DNA of 64,000 bases from Ancylobacter amanitiformis (GTDB lineage Bacteria; Pseudomonadota; Alphaproteobacteria; Rhizobiales; Xanthobacteraceae), in NCBI RefSeq assembly GCF_030814815.1, contig NZ_JAUSVR010000004.1, positions 1 to 64,000 of the forward strand, read 5' to 3'. Made by a program: the position numbers and the translations under genes. A model generated the notes under the pieces. That model was not told where the DNA came from and made no database searches. It was given only the letters and a program-made list of their open reading frames with translations. Positions 21,074 to 28,200 of this stretch are shown piece after piece (within the stretch, counting starts at the first letter, position 1; the number at the start of each line of letters is the position of its first letter).

Positions 21074-21856
21074 ATGCCCGGCCTTCTCAGGCACGCGCTC
21101 GCCACGCTGGCAGCGTTCGGCCTTCTCGCGCTTCCCGCCCGCGCCGCCGCGCCCTGCGAGGGCGCGCTCGGCACCTCCCGCGTGATGGAGGTGCCCGCCG
21201 CCGGCCTCCAGCTCGGCACCAAGCACTTTCCCCAGACGCTCGACCTCGCCGATGGCGAGGTGGTGCTGACCTTTGATGACGGCCCGCATCCCGGCACCAC
21301 GCCGGCGGTGCTCAGGGCGCTGGCGAAGGAATGCGTGCGCGCCACCTTTTTCCTGATCGGGCGCAATGCCACCGCCCATCCCGATCTCGCCCGGCGCCTG
21401 GTCGCCGAGGGCCACACGGTCGCCTATCATAGCCAGACCCACCCGATGACGCTGGCGGACCTGCCGTTCGACAAGGCGGTGGCGGATATCGAAAAGGGCT
21501 TCGTCAGCGTCGACAAGGCGGCCTATGGCAGTGCCGGCCCGCACCCGCGCTCGCCCTTCTTCCGCTTTCCCGGATTCGGCTCCTCGCCCGAACTGCTGAA
21601 ATATCTCGGCGATCGTGGCATCGATACGTTCGGCGCCGATCTGTGGGCGAGCGACTGGAACCCGATGACACCGGACCAGCAGCTGAAACTGCTGATGGAA
21701 CGGCTCGACCACCAGCGGCGCGGCATCATCCTGCTGCACGACACCCGCGAGCAGACCGCGCGGATGGTTCCTGCCTTCCTCGCCGAACTCAAGGCGAAGG
21801 GCTACCGGGTCGTGCACGTGGTGCCGGCCGGAGTGACCACGGCGGCGAAGCCGTAG
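21074..21856 (+). CDS. Secreted polysaccharide deacetylase (NodB domain)
   Basis: A carbohydrate esterase 4 type enzyme (260 aa) that removes N- or O-acetyl groups from polysaccharides or peptidoglycan. It has a signal peptide (about residues 1-24, ending ARA-AA). The NodB domain shows TFDDG with Asp68/Asp69, the metal-binding HSQTHP (His119, His123), the RFPGFG motif, and DLWASDWNP. IILLHD carries the late catalytic His. Next to the sugar transferase, it may modify the exported polymer, but its substrate is unknown. The ATG was chosen because it opens directly onto the signal peptide. Confidence 0.93.
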   Translation: MPGLLRHALATLAAFGLLALPARAAAPCEGALGTSRVMEVPAAGLQLGTKHFPQTLDLADGEVVLTFDDGPHPGTTPAVLRALAKECVRATFFLIGRNATAHPDLARRLVAEGHTVAYHSQTHPMTLADLPFDKAVADIEKGFVSVDKAAYGSAGPHPRSPFFRFPGFGSSPELLKYLGDRGIDTFGADLWASDWNPMTPDQQLKLLMERLDHQRRGIILLHDTREQTARMVPAFLAELKAKGYRVVHVVPAGVTTAAKP

Positions 21857-21870
21857 CATCCCTCGCCATT

Positions 21871-22149
21871 GGCCGAGCGGTGACCGCGCGACGGCCGAGC
21901 GGCGCAAGCGACGGCCGAGCGGTGGCTGTGTGATCATCCCGCGGAGGCAGCCCGAGCCGCAGAGGCAGCCCGAGACCCGGAACGCCGCCAGCGGCCGCTC
22001 GGGCGGCTCCGGCCACGCGGAGGGCCGTATCGGGCCGGCCCGCGTCCATCCCGTTCATCCGGCGTGCACAGGGGGCAAAGCCGCGGCGCTCGCCCGCCAG
22101 TTCGCCTGCGACAGGCCTTGCGACCAGTTCGCCTGCGGCGGCCTTGCGA
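21871..22149 (+). repeat. Cluster of short tandem repeats in non-coding DNA
   Basis: Three repeat families lie side by side. GGCCGAGCGG occurs at 21871, 21893 and 21913. GAGGCAGCCCGAG occurs at 21944 and 21962. A 27-28-nt unit beginning CCAGTTCGCCTGCG starts at about 22097 and 22124. The whole 409-nt stretch from the deacetylase stop to the left element boundary has no supported gene. Confidence 0.75.
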
Positions 22150-22265
22150 GAGGCGCAGGCTCCCGAGGGTGAAACGCAAGCGCAGCAGACGGGAAAACGG
22201 GAATGCCGGAGCCCAAAACGACAACGGCGACCCGAGGGCCGCCGTACGTTCTGCTCGTCAGAAGA

Positions 22266-22287
22266 TGGTGCGGTCGAGAGGACTCGA
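22266..22287 (+). repeat. Left attachment site (22-bp copy of the tRNA-Leu 3' end)
   Basis: TGGTGCGGTCGAGAGGACTC plus GA is identical to 39997-40018. On the minus strand it equals the T-arm half, acceptor strand and CCA of tRNA-Leu. The bases just outside differ between the two copies, so the repeat is exactly 22 bp. Confidence 0.93.
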
Positions 22288-22350
22288 TTTTCGATGAAGG
22301 CTCGAAAACCGTTGATATTGCTGGATTTCATCAGGTCGCCGGACGGTCGT

Positions 22351-22375
22351 ACTGGACCAAAACACTGGACCAAAA
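22351..22375 (+). repeat. Left arm-type integrase-site candidates (two 12-bp direct repeats)
   Basis: ACTGGACCAAAA occurs at 22351-22362 and 22364-22375, a 13-nt period, about 65 nt inside the left attachment site. The same 13-nt-spaced pair, with divergence in the tail, is found at 39916-39940 just inside the right end. This layout fits integrase arm-binding sites; the binding itself is inferred. Confidence 0.6.
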
Positions 22376-23071
22376 TCAAGCCCCGATAGCCGCCCTGTCC
22401 GCCCCCTCCACCGGCTCAATCGCATCCGCCTCCTTGTAGCGGCTGCTGTTCATCGCCTGCGTCACCCTCCAGCGCCGCAACAGTCCCTCCGGGGCCGGCT
22501 TCAGCAAATCCTCGCGTGGCTCCTCAAGCCACGCCTGCCAGTCCGCCTTGTCGAGGATGACCGGCATACGGTCGTGTATCTGCCCCATGAAGCTGTTCGC
22601 AGTGGTGACGATGATGGTGCAGCTTGGCACCTCCTCGCCCGTCTCGGGGTTCCTCCATCGGTCATAGAGGCCCGCGAAGCCGAGCAGTTCGCCCGATGCG
22701 GCGGTGATGTACCAAGGCTGTCTATCCCCTTTCGGCCCGCTCCATTCGAAGAAGCCCGAGGCCGGGATGATGCAGCGGCGGGAGCGAAAGGCGTCCCGGA
22801 ACATCGGCTTGCCCGCCACCTCCTCGGCTCGCGCGTTGAACGTGGCGGGAACCTCCTTGAGGCTCCTCTTCCACCAGCGCGGCACAAGCTGCCAGCGCAT
22901 CCGCTCATAGCGCAGGGAGCCGTCCGCTTGGGGAACCAGTACCCCGGCCATTTCGGTCGGCGCGATGTTGTAATGCGGCTGGAGGTTCGAGGCGGGTCCT
23001 GAGAGCGTGAGCGGCTGGCTGAAGGCGTGTACCTCTGCCCACGTATATTCCTGGCTGTAGCGTCCGCACAT
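22376..23071 (-). CDS. SRAP / HMCES-YedK family protein (abasic-site DNA-protein crosslinker)
   Basis: SRAP proteins (231 aa here) shield abasic sites in single-stranded DNA by a covalent link through Cys2. The start MCGRYS places that Cys at position 2; the upstream extension of the frame was therefore rejected. Other hallmarks are the HYNIAPTE segment with the conserved Asn, WQLVPRWWKR, TFNARAEEVAGKPMFRDAFRSRRCIIPASGFFEW (parts), and IHDRMPVIL with the active-site His. It is the first gene inside the left end, on the minus strand. It may protect element DNA during replication; such genes are frequent cargo of mobile elements. Confidence 0.95.
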   Translation of the reverse strand: MCGRYSQEYTWAEVHAFSQPLTLSGPASNLQPHYNIAPTEMAGVLVPQADGSLRYERMRWQLVPRWWKRSLKEVPATFNARAEEVAGKPMFRDAFRSRRCIIPASGFFEWSGPKGDRQPWYITAASGELLGFAGLYDRWRNPETGEEVPSCTIIVTTANSFMGQIHDRMPVILDKADWQAWLEEPREDLLKPAPEGLLRRWRVTQAMNSSRYKEADAIEPVEGADRAAIGA

Positions 23072-23181
23072 GGCTCCAGTTCCCTCGCTGCATCCCCGGC
23101 AGCGTAGCAGGGGAAGGATCGGGGTTCTCGCTTGTTCTCTCTTCGTTCTCGTGTTTCGATGACGAACGAAGAAAGCCGCCC

Positions 23182-23454
23182 ATGCCCGCGAATGCCCACG
23201 TCCAGCCTTCCGCCCCGCCTGAGGCCCCCGAATCATCCACCGAAGACGACGACTTCACGGTCCCCGAGGAGGCCATAGACGAGGCGCTAGAGACGTGCGC
23301 AGGGGACGCTAGGGCGACCATACGCGCCCTTTTGCTTGGGCAGGCTGTGTTGCAGCGGCGAGTGGACGAGGCCCGTAGAGGCGCGTCTTGGGGGTATCTG
23401 AGAGGCCGCCCGTCGCGGTGGATCAATCGCCATGAGCAGCCGCAGGAAGGGTGA
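23182..23454 (+). CDS. Hypothetical protein (90 aa)
   Basis: Function not recognised. The N-terminal third is Pro/Ala/Glu/Asp rich and looks disordered. It is followed by a predicted helix (EEAIDEALETCAGDARATIR) and a basic C-terminus (ARRGASWGYLRGRPSRWINR). An ATG start is used. The gene lies 110 nt from the divergent SRAP gene and overlaps the next small gene by 23 nt, suggesting one transcript. Codon use fits the element. Confidence 0.6.
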   Translation: MPANAHVQPSAPPEAPESSTEDDDFTVPEEAIDEALETCAGDARATIRALLLGQAVLQRRVDEARRGASWGYLRGRPSRWINRHEQPQEG

Positions 23455-23677
23455 GATTGCCCCTTGCGCCATCCTCAGGGGGCATCCGTACCGCGTTGTG
23501 TTCCCTGAGGCGGACGTGACAAGCCACCATATGCGGGGCGCGAGCTTCTACCGTTCCCATCGGGAAAGGCCCGTGAGCAGGCGCAGGAATGGTGTGCGGG
23601 AGGTGCTGATATGCTTTGCTAACAGGGCCGATGCGGTGGCCTTTCAGCGGCACGTGGGCGGGGTGTTAGAGGGCTAA
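23432..23677 (+). CDS. Hypothetical protein (81 aa)
   Basis: Function not recognised. A basic protein with RRKGEIAPCAILRGHPYRVV and VREVLICFANRADAVAFQRHVGG, suggesting a small alpha/beta fold. Its ATG lies inside the end of the preceding gene (23-nt overlap), so the two are probably translationally coupled. The pair may be element-specific accessory genes. Confidence 0.55.
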   Translation: MSSRRKGEIAPCAILRGHPYRVVFPEADVTSHHMRGASFYRSHRERPVSRRRNGVREVLICFANRADAVAFQRHVGGVLEG

Positions 23678-23740
23678 CTTTCGCCTAAATCCTTCAACGA
23701 ACATGGGGTGTATTGGCCGCGCATCTGCGGGGGTGTTGCA

Positions 23741-23992
23741 ATGATGAAATTTGTTGGGCTGATTGTCGAGGCAGCAGCGGAAAGCGTGGTCGGCACGTTC
23801 TTGAAAGGCGCTGCTAACATGCCGAACGGAGTTGCCGCCGATGTAGCGGTTTCTATCACGGTGGCTGGCGTCGGTGGCCTAGCTCTTGGTGCCGCGCGAG
23901 GAGCGCTTAGGCATGTTGGGCGTTTCCCGCCAGAACCGACTTATCTCGACGGAGTGCGCCTGACCGATAGGAACATGCGCTTTCTTGTCTAG
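23741..23992 (+). CDS. Small hydrophobic protein (83 aa)
   Basis: Not recognised. The start was chosen at the ATG-ATG pair (23741/23744); the open frame reaches back to 23708. The sequence is Ala/Val/Gly rich (VGLIVEAAAESVVGTFLKGA and ADVAVSITVAGVGGLALGAA), consistent with one or two membrane or amphipathic helices, and then a polar end. It overlaps the start of the next gene by 8 nt. Confidence 0.5.
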   Translation: MMKFVGLIVEAAAESVVGTFLKGAANMPNGVAADVAVSITVAGVGGLALGAARGALRHVGRFPPEPTYLDGVRLTDRNMRFLV

Positions 23993-24920
23993 CGCCGTTG
24001 CCCTGACCACCACCCCCACCGTGTACAACCGGAACGGCACCGTCTACGCCTCCAGCCGGGACGTTGCGGCGTTCTTCGGGAAGCAGCACGCTCACGTTCT
24101 CCGGGACATCGATGCCCTGATATGGGCTACGGCAGGCTCTCCAAATTTGGATGGCCTGTTCGTTGAACGCTCCGAGTACCACGACAAGGCGCGCAAGGAA
24201 GTTCGCCTCTTCGACATGACCCGCGACGGCTTCACGCTCCTCGCGATGGGCTTCACCGGGAAAACCGCACTCGCCTTCAAGGTCCGCTACATCGAAGAAT
24301 TCAACCGCATGGAGGCGCAGCTTCGCGCCCCCGCCGCGCCGCTTCTGCCGGACTTCACAGACCCCGGAGAGGCCGCCATTGCGTGGGGCAACGAGTACAA
24401 GGCGCGGAAGGCGGTCCACACCGTCGACTTCACCACCCGCTCCGGCAACGCCACGACCACCTATCGCATCCGCGTGGTGCCGCTGGAGAGGAACCCCTGG
24501 TTCATTGCGGCTGACGTGTGCCGAGCTATTGGCGTCTATATGAGCGGCGGAGAGCCAAACTCGGCGATGGCGGTCCGTATTCTCGGCCCGGATGAGGTTC
24601 GCCGCGAACCCCTAAATCGGATTGAGGGGTGGACGGGGAAACGCTTCGGGGGCCACGTTGTCCTCATCTCCGAGAGTGGCCTCTACAAGCTCATCATGCG
24701 TTCCGACAAGCCGCAGGCTCGGGCGTTCCAAGCGCCGCTGGCGCGGCTGGATTGGGTGACGAAGGAGGTCCTCCCGACCATCCGAAAGACCGGCGGCTAT
24801 GTCCTTCGGGGTGCCGATAGGGCACCGTGGCGCGGTGCTTATGCCTCTTATAGATGGAAGGAAGGTCCTTACCTGAGGAGCGGGAGGAGGTCATGCCCTC
24901 ACCCTCGCGACCATCGATAA
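23985..24920 (+). CDS. Rha-type / BRO-N fusion phage regulatory protein (antirepressor-like)
   Basis: The protein (311 aa) joins two phage regulatory domains. The first is an N-terminal Rha domain (about residues 10-110: VYASSRDVAAFFGKQHAHVLRDI, MTRDGFTLLAMGFTGKTALAFK, given in parts). The second is a BRO-N domain (about 145-265: NPWFIAADVCRAIGVY, GGHVVLISESGLYKLIMRSDK, WVTKEVLPTIRKTGGY). These families control lysogeny or development in temperate phages. The start is a TTG overlapping the previous gene, with AGGAA 11 nt upstream; a GTG at 24021 is possible. The last ~35 residues (after GGYVLRG) read as non-domain sequence and contain the R1 repeat, so the C-terminus is probably not original. 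Confidence 0.75.
   Translation: MSSAVALTTTPTVYNRNGTVYASSRDVAAFFGKQHAHVLRDIDALIWATAGSPNLDGLFVERSEYHDKARKEVRLFDMTRDGFTLLAMGFTGKTALAFKVRYIEEFNRMEAQLRAPAAPLLPDFTDPGEAAIAWGNEYKARKAVHTVDFTTRSGNATTTYRIRVVPLERNPWFIAADVCRAIGVYMSGGEPNSAMAVRILGPDEVRREPLNRIEGWTGKRFGGHVVLISESGLYKLIMRSDKPQARAFQAPLARLDWVTKEVLPTIRKTGGYVLRGADRAPWRGAYASYRWKEGPYLRSGRRSCPHPRDHR
24838..24880 (+). repeat. Dispersed repeat R1 (copies R2 at 34446, R3 inverted at 38176)
   Basis: The 27-mer starting CTTATGCCTCTTATAGATGG at 24838-24864 matches R3 (38176-38202, opposite strand) in 26 of 27 positions. A longer, more diverged relative (R2) is at 34446-34490. R1 sits at the degraded 3' end of the Rha/BRO gene, directly before a strong ribosome-binding site (GGGAGGAGGTC) and an ATG. 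Confidence 0.8.
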
Positions 24921-25237
24921 CAGGCGCCGAAGGCGCTGGAGGAACCCCGCATCCTCGACACGGACCTTGCGGTGAACCTCGGGATGGCAAAGCCGGAGAA
25001 CATTCGAACCCACGTCATCAAGCCGAACATGGCCGAGCTGGCGGCTTTCGGGGTTATCTCGCGCCGCGAGAAAACCTCCGGCCCTCGTGGAGGCCGCCCC
25101 GGAACCGCCTACTACCTCAACGAAGAGCAGGCCCTTCTCGTCTGCCTCCTGTCCCGCACCGAGAAAGCCAAGCAGGCCCGCGCGGAGGTCATTCGGGTGT
25201 TCACGGCGTGGCGTCGGGGGGAACTGACGATTGCCCT
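24893..25237 (+). pseudogene. Broken phage DNA-binding / antirepressor-type gene with two frame disruptions
   Basis: A perfect ribosome-binding site (GGGAGGAGGTC) precedes ATG 24893, but the original frame is broken. Adding one base after the ATG yields MALTLATID, and a second added base near 24918 joins this to KQAPKALEEPRILDTDLAVN and on through LGMAKPENIRTHVI, GPRGGRPGTAYYLNEEQALL and SRTEKAKQARAEVIRVFTAW. That order is typical of phage antirepressor DNA-binding proteins (wHTH with a GGRP-x-YYLNE wing). Without correction the frame carries a TAA at 24918-24920. After RRGEL the frame runs into the antisense of the YciI-like gene, so the 3' end also looks replaced. The deletions could in principle be sequencing errors. 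Confidence 0.65.
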
Positions 25238-25531
25238 TCAGCCCGCCACAACGCCATCTTTCACCACCGTCCTGAACCCGCTCAGTTCCACCCGTTCGAA
25301 CAGCCCCGCCTTGCTGTACGGGTCCTCTGTCACGAGCTTCTCCGCTGCCGCGCGGTCTTCCGCTTCATAGACGATGATGGACCCCAGCGGCTTGCCCTCC
25401 GTGTCCAGCATCGGCCCTGCGAAGACGAGATGCGCGGTGATGGAACGCAGATAATCGAGATGGAGAGGGCGGGCCTCCAGACGCACCGGGAGGGCGTTCG
25501 GGTGGTCGTAAGCGGTCAGCACGAATTGCAC
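25238..25531 (-). CDS. YciI-like (YCII-related domain) protein
   Basis: A small ferredoxin-like-fold protein (97 aa) of the YCII family. It shows MQFVLTAYDHPNALPVRLEARPLHLDYL (parts), GPMLDTEGKPLGSIIVYE, a conserved pattern LxxDPYSKAGLFERVEL, and a C-terminal strand. Members have been proposed as dehydrochlorinases or cofactor-binding helpers, but no certain function is known. The conserved His (residue 10) and Asp (in DPY) are present. It is unusual inside a phage-like element and lies antisense to the end of a broken gene, suggesting cargo acquisition or rearrangement. Confidence 0.85.
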   Translation of the reverse strand: MQFVLTAYDHPNALPVRLEARPLHLDYLRSITAHLVFAGPMLDTEGKPLGSIIVYEAEDRAAAEKLVTEDPYSKAGLFERVELSGFRTVVKDGVVAG

Positions 25532-25619
25532 GGCAAGGGCTCCTGAAGGTGGATCGTGAGGGGCATTGTAGCGCAGCGTGGATTAACTGCGGCAGGCTGT
25601 CGCACCCGAGAGCGAAACA

Positions 25620-25636
25620 CGGGATAAATTATCCCG
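25620..25636. promoter_or_regulatory. Perfect 17-nt palindrome (operator candidate)
   Basis: CGGGATAA-A-TTATCCCG is perfectly symmetrical around a central A. It lies in the 251-nt gap between the YciI-like gene and the winged-helix-like gene at 25783, AT-rich in an otherwise GC-rich region, as expected for a repressor site. No binding protein is known. Confidence 0.5.
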
Positions 25637-25674
25637 CCCCGGATCGAAGCGCGTCAAACGCTTAGTCGCCGTCG

Positions 25675-25702
25675 CGGGCACAAATCGTGACACTTGTGCC
25701 CG
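25675..25702. promoter_or_regulatory. 9-bp inverted repeat upstream of the 25783 gene
   Basis: CGGGCACAA (25675-25683) and TTGTGCCCG (25694-25702) form a perfect inverted repeat with a 10-nt spacer, about 80 nt before the start of the 25783 gene. There is no T-tract, so an operator fits better than a terminator. Confidence 0.5.
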
Positions 25703-25782
25703 AGGTCGTGCCAACACGCGTGTGTAACGGGCATTGACCGGCTGGCGAATAGCTCTCTATCCATGGCTCATGGAGGGCGGAA

Positions 25783-26115
25783 ATGGGACAGGAACCAACA
25801 CCGAAATCGACACGAGAGCTTCTTGAGTTCTGCATCCGTATGTCGCTGTGCTTCGACGTGATGCCGCTTCAACTGGTAACAGCCTTGCTTCTTGTCACTG
25901 AGCACTCAGGCAAATCTCTCGCGGAACTTCTACCGAAGACATCATCGCCCAAATCGTCCTTGTCGCGGCACCTGCAATGCCTTCGCGCTGGTGACGGGAA
26001 GATTGCAGGGCTGCACCTCATTCGATCCGTGCCGCACCGGGATGGACGAACGGAGGGCTACACGCTCACAGAGGCCGGTGAGAGCGTCCTGCGCATGCTT
26101 TGCGGGCGACGCTGA
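25783..26115 (+). CDS. Small winged-helix-like regulator candidate (110 aa)
   Basis: The sequence RELLEFCIRMSLCFDVMPLQLVTALLLVTEHSGKSLAELLP (parts) followed by SSLSRHLQCLRAG and a wing-like segment (RSVPHRDGRTEGYTLTEAGESVLRML, parts) resembles a MarR/ArsR-type winged-helix domain; LTEAG-x5-L is a typical MarR ending. GGAGGG precedes the ATG. Two inverted repeats upstream could be its own operators. Its target is unknown. It could be a host-type regulator carried as cargo or the element's control protein. Confidence 0.6.
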   Translation: MGQEPTPKSTRELLEFCIRMSLCFDVMPLQLVTALLLVTEHSGKSLAELLPKTSSPKSSLSRHLQCLRAGDGKIAGLHLIRSVPHRDGRTEGYTLTEAGESVLRMLCGRR

Positions 26116-26250
26116 GGGCCTTGCGCGCTGGTCAATATCCATCACCTCCGTGAATCCATCGGCCGGATCGACTCAGAAAACTTGTTGGACGTGAGGAGTC
26201 TTGGCCCCCTACTCAGGTGCCCTCACGTTTTCGTTAAGGGCATCTTCACC

Positions 26251-26964
26251 ATGACTGAGCTTGCGCCTGACTATACCCCGGCTTTCATCCTGCCGCCCCC
26301 GCGCCACGCCGACCTCTACCAAGACGTGGCTCACCTTGTCGCGGCTGAGGCGCGCAAGATGGGCGGTGGGATGCCTAACCCGCCATCGCAGGAGGAGCGT
26401 GAAGCCTACCTCGACGAGACGGCACCGCGCTTGTGGTTCTGGGGCGAGGGCATCTTCGTCACCCTACCGGTCCTCGGGAGCGCGCATATGCGCCGGGGGG
26501 ATGACGATGCGCCCGCCTTCCGGTGTGTTCGAAAGGGATGGGTGGAGCTTCGCGCGCTGGGGTGTCGCTTCCAAATGGTGATGCCGGAGCGTGGCAGCGG
26601 CGCCTACATTCTCGTTCCCGAGGCTCTCCAGCGCATCGGTCATTGGCCTTGGTGTGTCCTTGGCGTCCCCGTGCTGCTTGCCGCGCTGGTGCCCGCGATG
26701 CTGTATCGCGCTGCCTTCGGTGAAAATAGCTGGCGCGTTCGACGCCTCTGGATGCGCCTCATGTGGAAGCTCCGGCCCGCCTTCATGGACGCGAAGGTGG
26801 GCGCTTGGCGGGTGCAGGACGAGGTTGACGCCAGCGCCTCCCGCCTGATGCGGGCGAAATGGGCGGCGGATGACGCGGCCCGCCAAGCTGCCCGTGAAGC
26901 GGCCTTTGAAGCCGAGGTTGAGCGGCGCCTCGCGGAACGCCTCGCATCCGCCTCGGGGGCCTGA
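26251..26964 (+). CDS. Hypothetical membrane-anchored protein (237 aa)
   Basis: Not recognised. The N-terminal half is soluble and polar. One strong hydrophobic segment is at about residues 128-150 (WCVLGVPVLLAALVPAMLY). The C-terminal third is a basic, then alanine- and charge-rich helix (DAARQAAREAAFEAEVERRL), likely coiled coil. The start was taken at ATG 26251 after a TAAGGG; the frame opens 23 codons earlier. The next gene, a 60-aa membrane protein, begins 2 nt after the stop, so both are probably one unit. Confidence 0.6.
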   Translation: MTELAPDYTPAFILPPPRHADLYQDVAHLVAAEARKMGGGMPNPPSQEEREAYLDETAPRLWFWGEGIFVTLPVLGSAHMRRGDDDAPAFRCVRKGWVELRALGCRFQMVMPERGSGAYILVPEALQRIGHWPWCVLGVPVLLAALVPAMLYRAAFGENSWRVRRLWMRLMWKLRPAFMDAKVGAWRVQDEVDASASRLMRAKWAADDAARQAAREAAFEAEVERRLAERLASASGA

Positions 26965-26966
26965 TC

Positions 26967-27149
26967 ATGTCCCCGTTCCTTGACCGCTTGGGCGGCATTG
27001 GTGCCGCGCTCCTTGTCATCGGCTGGTGCATCAGCGCGCCCCTCGGAATGATCTATTGGGGTGCTAAGGGCTGGCTTCTCGGTGTCGTGCTGTCGCTCAT
27101 CGTGCCGGCCTATGGGCTGGTGAGCACGGTGTTCGGGGTGCTCGGGTGA
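26967..27149 (+). CDS. Small two-helix membrane protein (60 aa)
   Basis: Two hydrophobic helices are visible (IGAALLVIGWCISAPLGMIY and GWLLGVVLSLIVPAYGLVST), with almost no soluble part. It follows the 237-aa membrane-anchored gene by 2 nt. Size and topology recall phage holins or small superinfection proteins, but there is no sequence basis for either name. Confidence 0.55.
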   Translation: MSPFLDRLGGIGAALLVIGWCISAPLGMIYWGAKGWLLGVVLSLIVPAYGLVSTVFGVLG

Positions 27150-27161
27150 GGGCGGCAGGGC

Positions 27162-27179
27162 TAACCCCTCACTATCGCA
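27162..27179 (+). promoter_or_regulatory. T7-like promoter motif, copy A
   Basis: TAACCCCTCACTATCGCA matches the family consensus TAAYMCCYCACTATMGVM. It is intergenic, on the + strand, 13 nt after the small membrane gene, and 59 nt before copy B. The CACTAT core resembles the core of T7/T3-type single-subunit RNA polymerase promoters (T7: CACTATAGGG). Function is inferred. Confidence 0.5.
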
Positions 27180-27220
27180 ATTATGGATCGTCCCGCCCCA
27201 TGCCGGCCGGGTCCAGAGGC

Positions 27221-27238
27221 TAACCCCCCACTATCGAC
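27221..27238 (+). promoter_or_regulatory. T7-like promoter motif, copy B
   Basis: TAACCCCCCACTATCGAC is the second member of a tandem pair with copy A, lying about 115 nt upstream of the DUF3102 gene. Copies A and B share flanking bases (GGC before, AATT-containing sequence after). Iterons for replication are the main alternative reading. Confidence 0.5.
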
Positions 27239-27354
27239 AAATTGGCACGCATCGCGCGCCTGCCGATACGTCAAGCGCTCGTCCTTCGGCTCCCTGAAAA
27301 GGCCGTTGTGGCGGGCGTTTCCGTTTTCAGCCCCGCAGCCTAAGGCCCCCCGCC

Positions 27355-28191
27355 ATGAACAACCTCGAAATCTCCAGCACCGTTCCGGTACCTGTCATCG
27401 ACCTCCCGTTCCTCGCTCGGGAAATCAACGACGCCCACCGGCAAGTGCAGTTCCATGGCAAGTCGATGCTGATGGAGGCGAAGCGGGCCGGGGAGGCGCT
27501 GCTTGAGGCGAAGAGGAGCTGTATCCACGGTGAATTTAAGAAGTGGGTAGCGGACAACTGCGCGTTCTCCTACCAGACAGCCGTCCGGTACATGCGCGTA
27601 GCTAAAAAGATCACGCATGATTCTTTTGAGCAGGGGGACAGCCTGAACGCCTTCCTCGACGCCCACTCCACGCCCCGCCAGCCCGAACCTTCCACCACCC
27701 GCTCCTTCACCCGCGAGGACGCCGAACGTGCCCTGAAATTCCACGCCCTCGCCACCCGAGGCGCCACGGAAGCGGAGCAGAAGGCCGCCTCAGGCAAGCT
27801 CGCCAGCTTCGCAAAGGAGTTCGGCATGACCCCTGAGGCGACCGTTGCGAGGGCGCGCGAGTTCCTCCCGGATGCCGAGAAGACGGACTTTCAACGCGCG
27901 GCTGACGAAGTGAAGAAGCGCAACGCAGAGCGGGAAGCACAGTTCAGCCGCGAACGGGAGGAGTGGGCCGCGCGGGAGGCTGAGCGGGAGGCGGCCTTCC
28001 AGAGAGAGGCCAAAGAGCGGGACGCGCGCGCTGAAAAGCAGGCGGCCACCATCCGAGAACTTCATGAGAAGGTTCGACAGATGTCCGCCCGCCGTGAGGA
28101 ACTCTTCAAGGACCTGCGGGGGAAATCCAAGGAAGAACTCCTCGACCTCCTCGTGTCGGCCCAGCTCCAGCTTGAGGGCTTCGGAGCGTGA
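27355..28191 (+). CDS. DUF3102-like phage/plasmid protein with long coiled coil (278 aa)
   Basis: The N-terminal part (about residues 18-90: REINDAHRQVQFHGKSMLMEAKRAGEALLEAKRS in parts, HGEFKKWVADNCAFSYQTAVRYMRVA) matches the DUF3102 pattern seen in phage and plasmid proteins, with an HTH-like end. The C-terminal half is an extended, highly charged coiled coil (about 165-265, RNAEREAQFSREREEWAARE). It is likely a DNA-associated regulatory or partition-type protein, but its function is unknown. It is the first gene downstream of the A/B motif pair. An ATG start is used, without a strong ribosome-binding site. Confidence 0.7.
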   Translation: MNNLEISSTVPVPVIDLPFLAREINDAHRQVQFHGKSMLMEAKRAGEALLEAKRSCIHGEFKKWVADNCAFSYQTAVRYMRVAKKITHDSFEQGDSLNAFLDAHSTPRQPEPSTTRSFTREDAERALKFHALATRGATEAEQKAASGKLASFAKEFGMTPEATVARAREFLPDAEKTDFQRAADEVKKRNAEREAQFSREREEWAAREAEREAAFQREAKERDARAEKQAATIRELHEKVRQMSARREELFKDLRGKSKEELLDLLVSAQLQLEGFGA

Positions 28192-28200
28192 TGAAAGAGG

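Noticed and set aside
24854-25546. 230-codon plus-strand frame over the broken antirepressor-type gene
   Set aside because: Only its first codons match the true frame; the rest is low-complexity Pro/Arg/Gly sequence caused by the frame disruption.
26967-27149. Holin for the 60-aa two-helix protein
   Set aside because: Topology fits, but there is no lysis cassette (endolysin, spanin) nearby and no sequence signature, so the name was not used.
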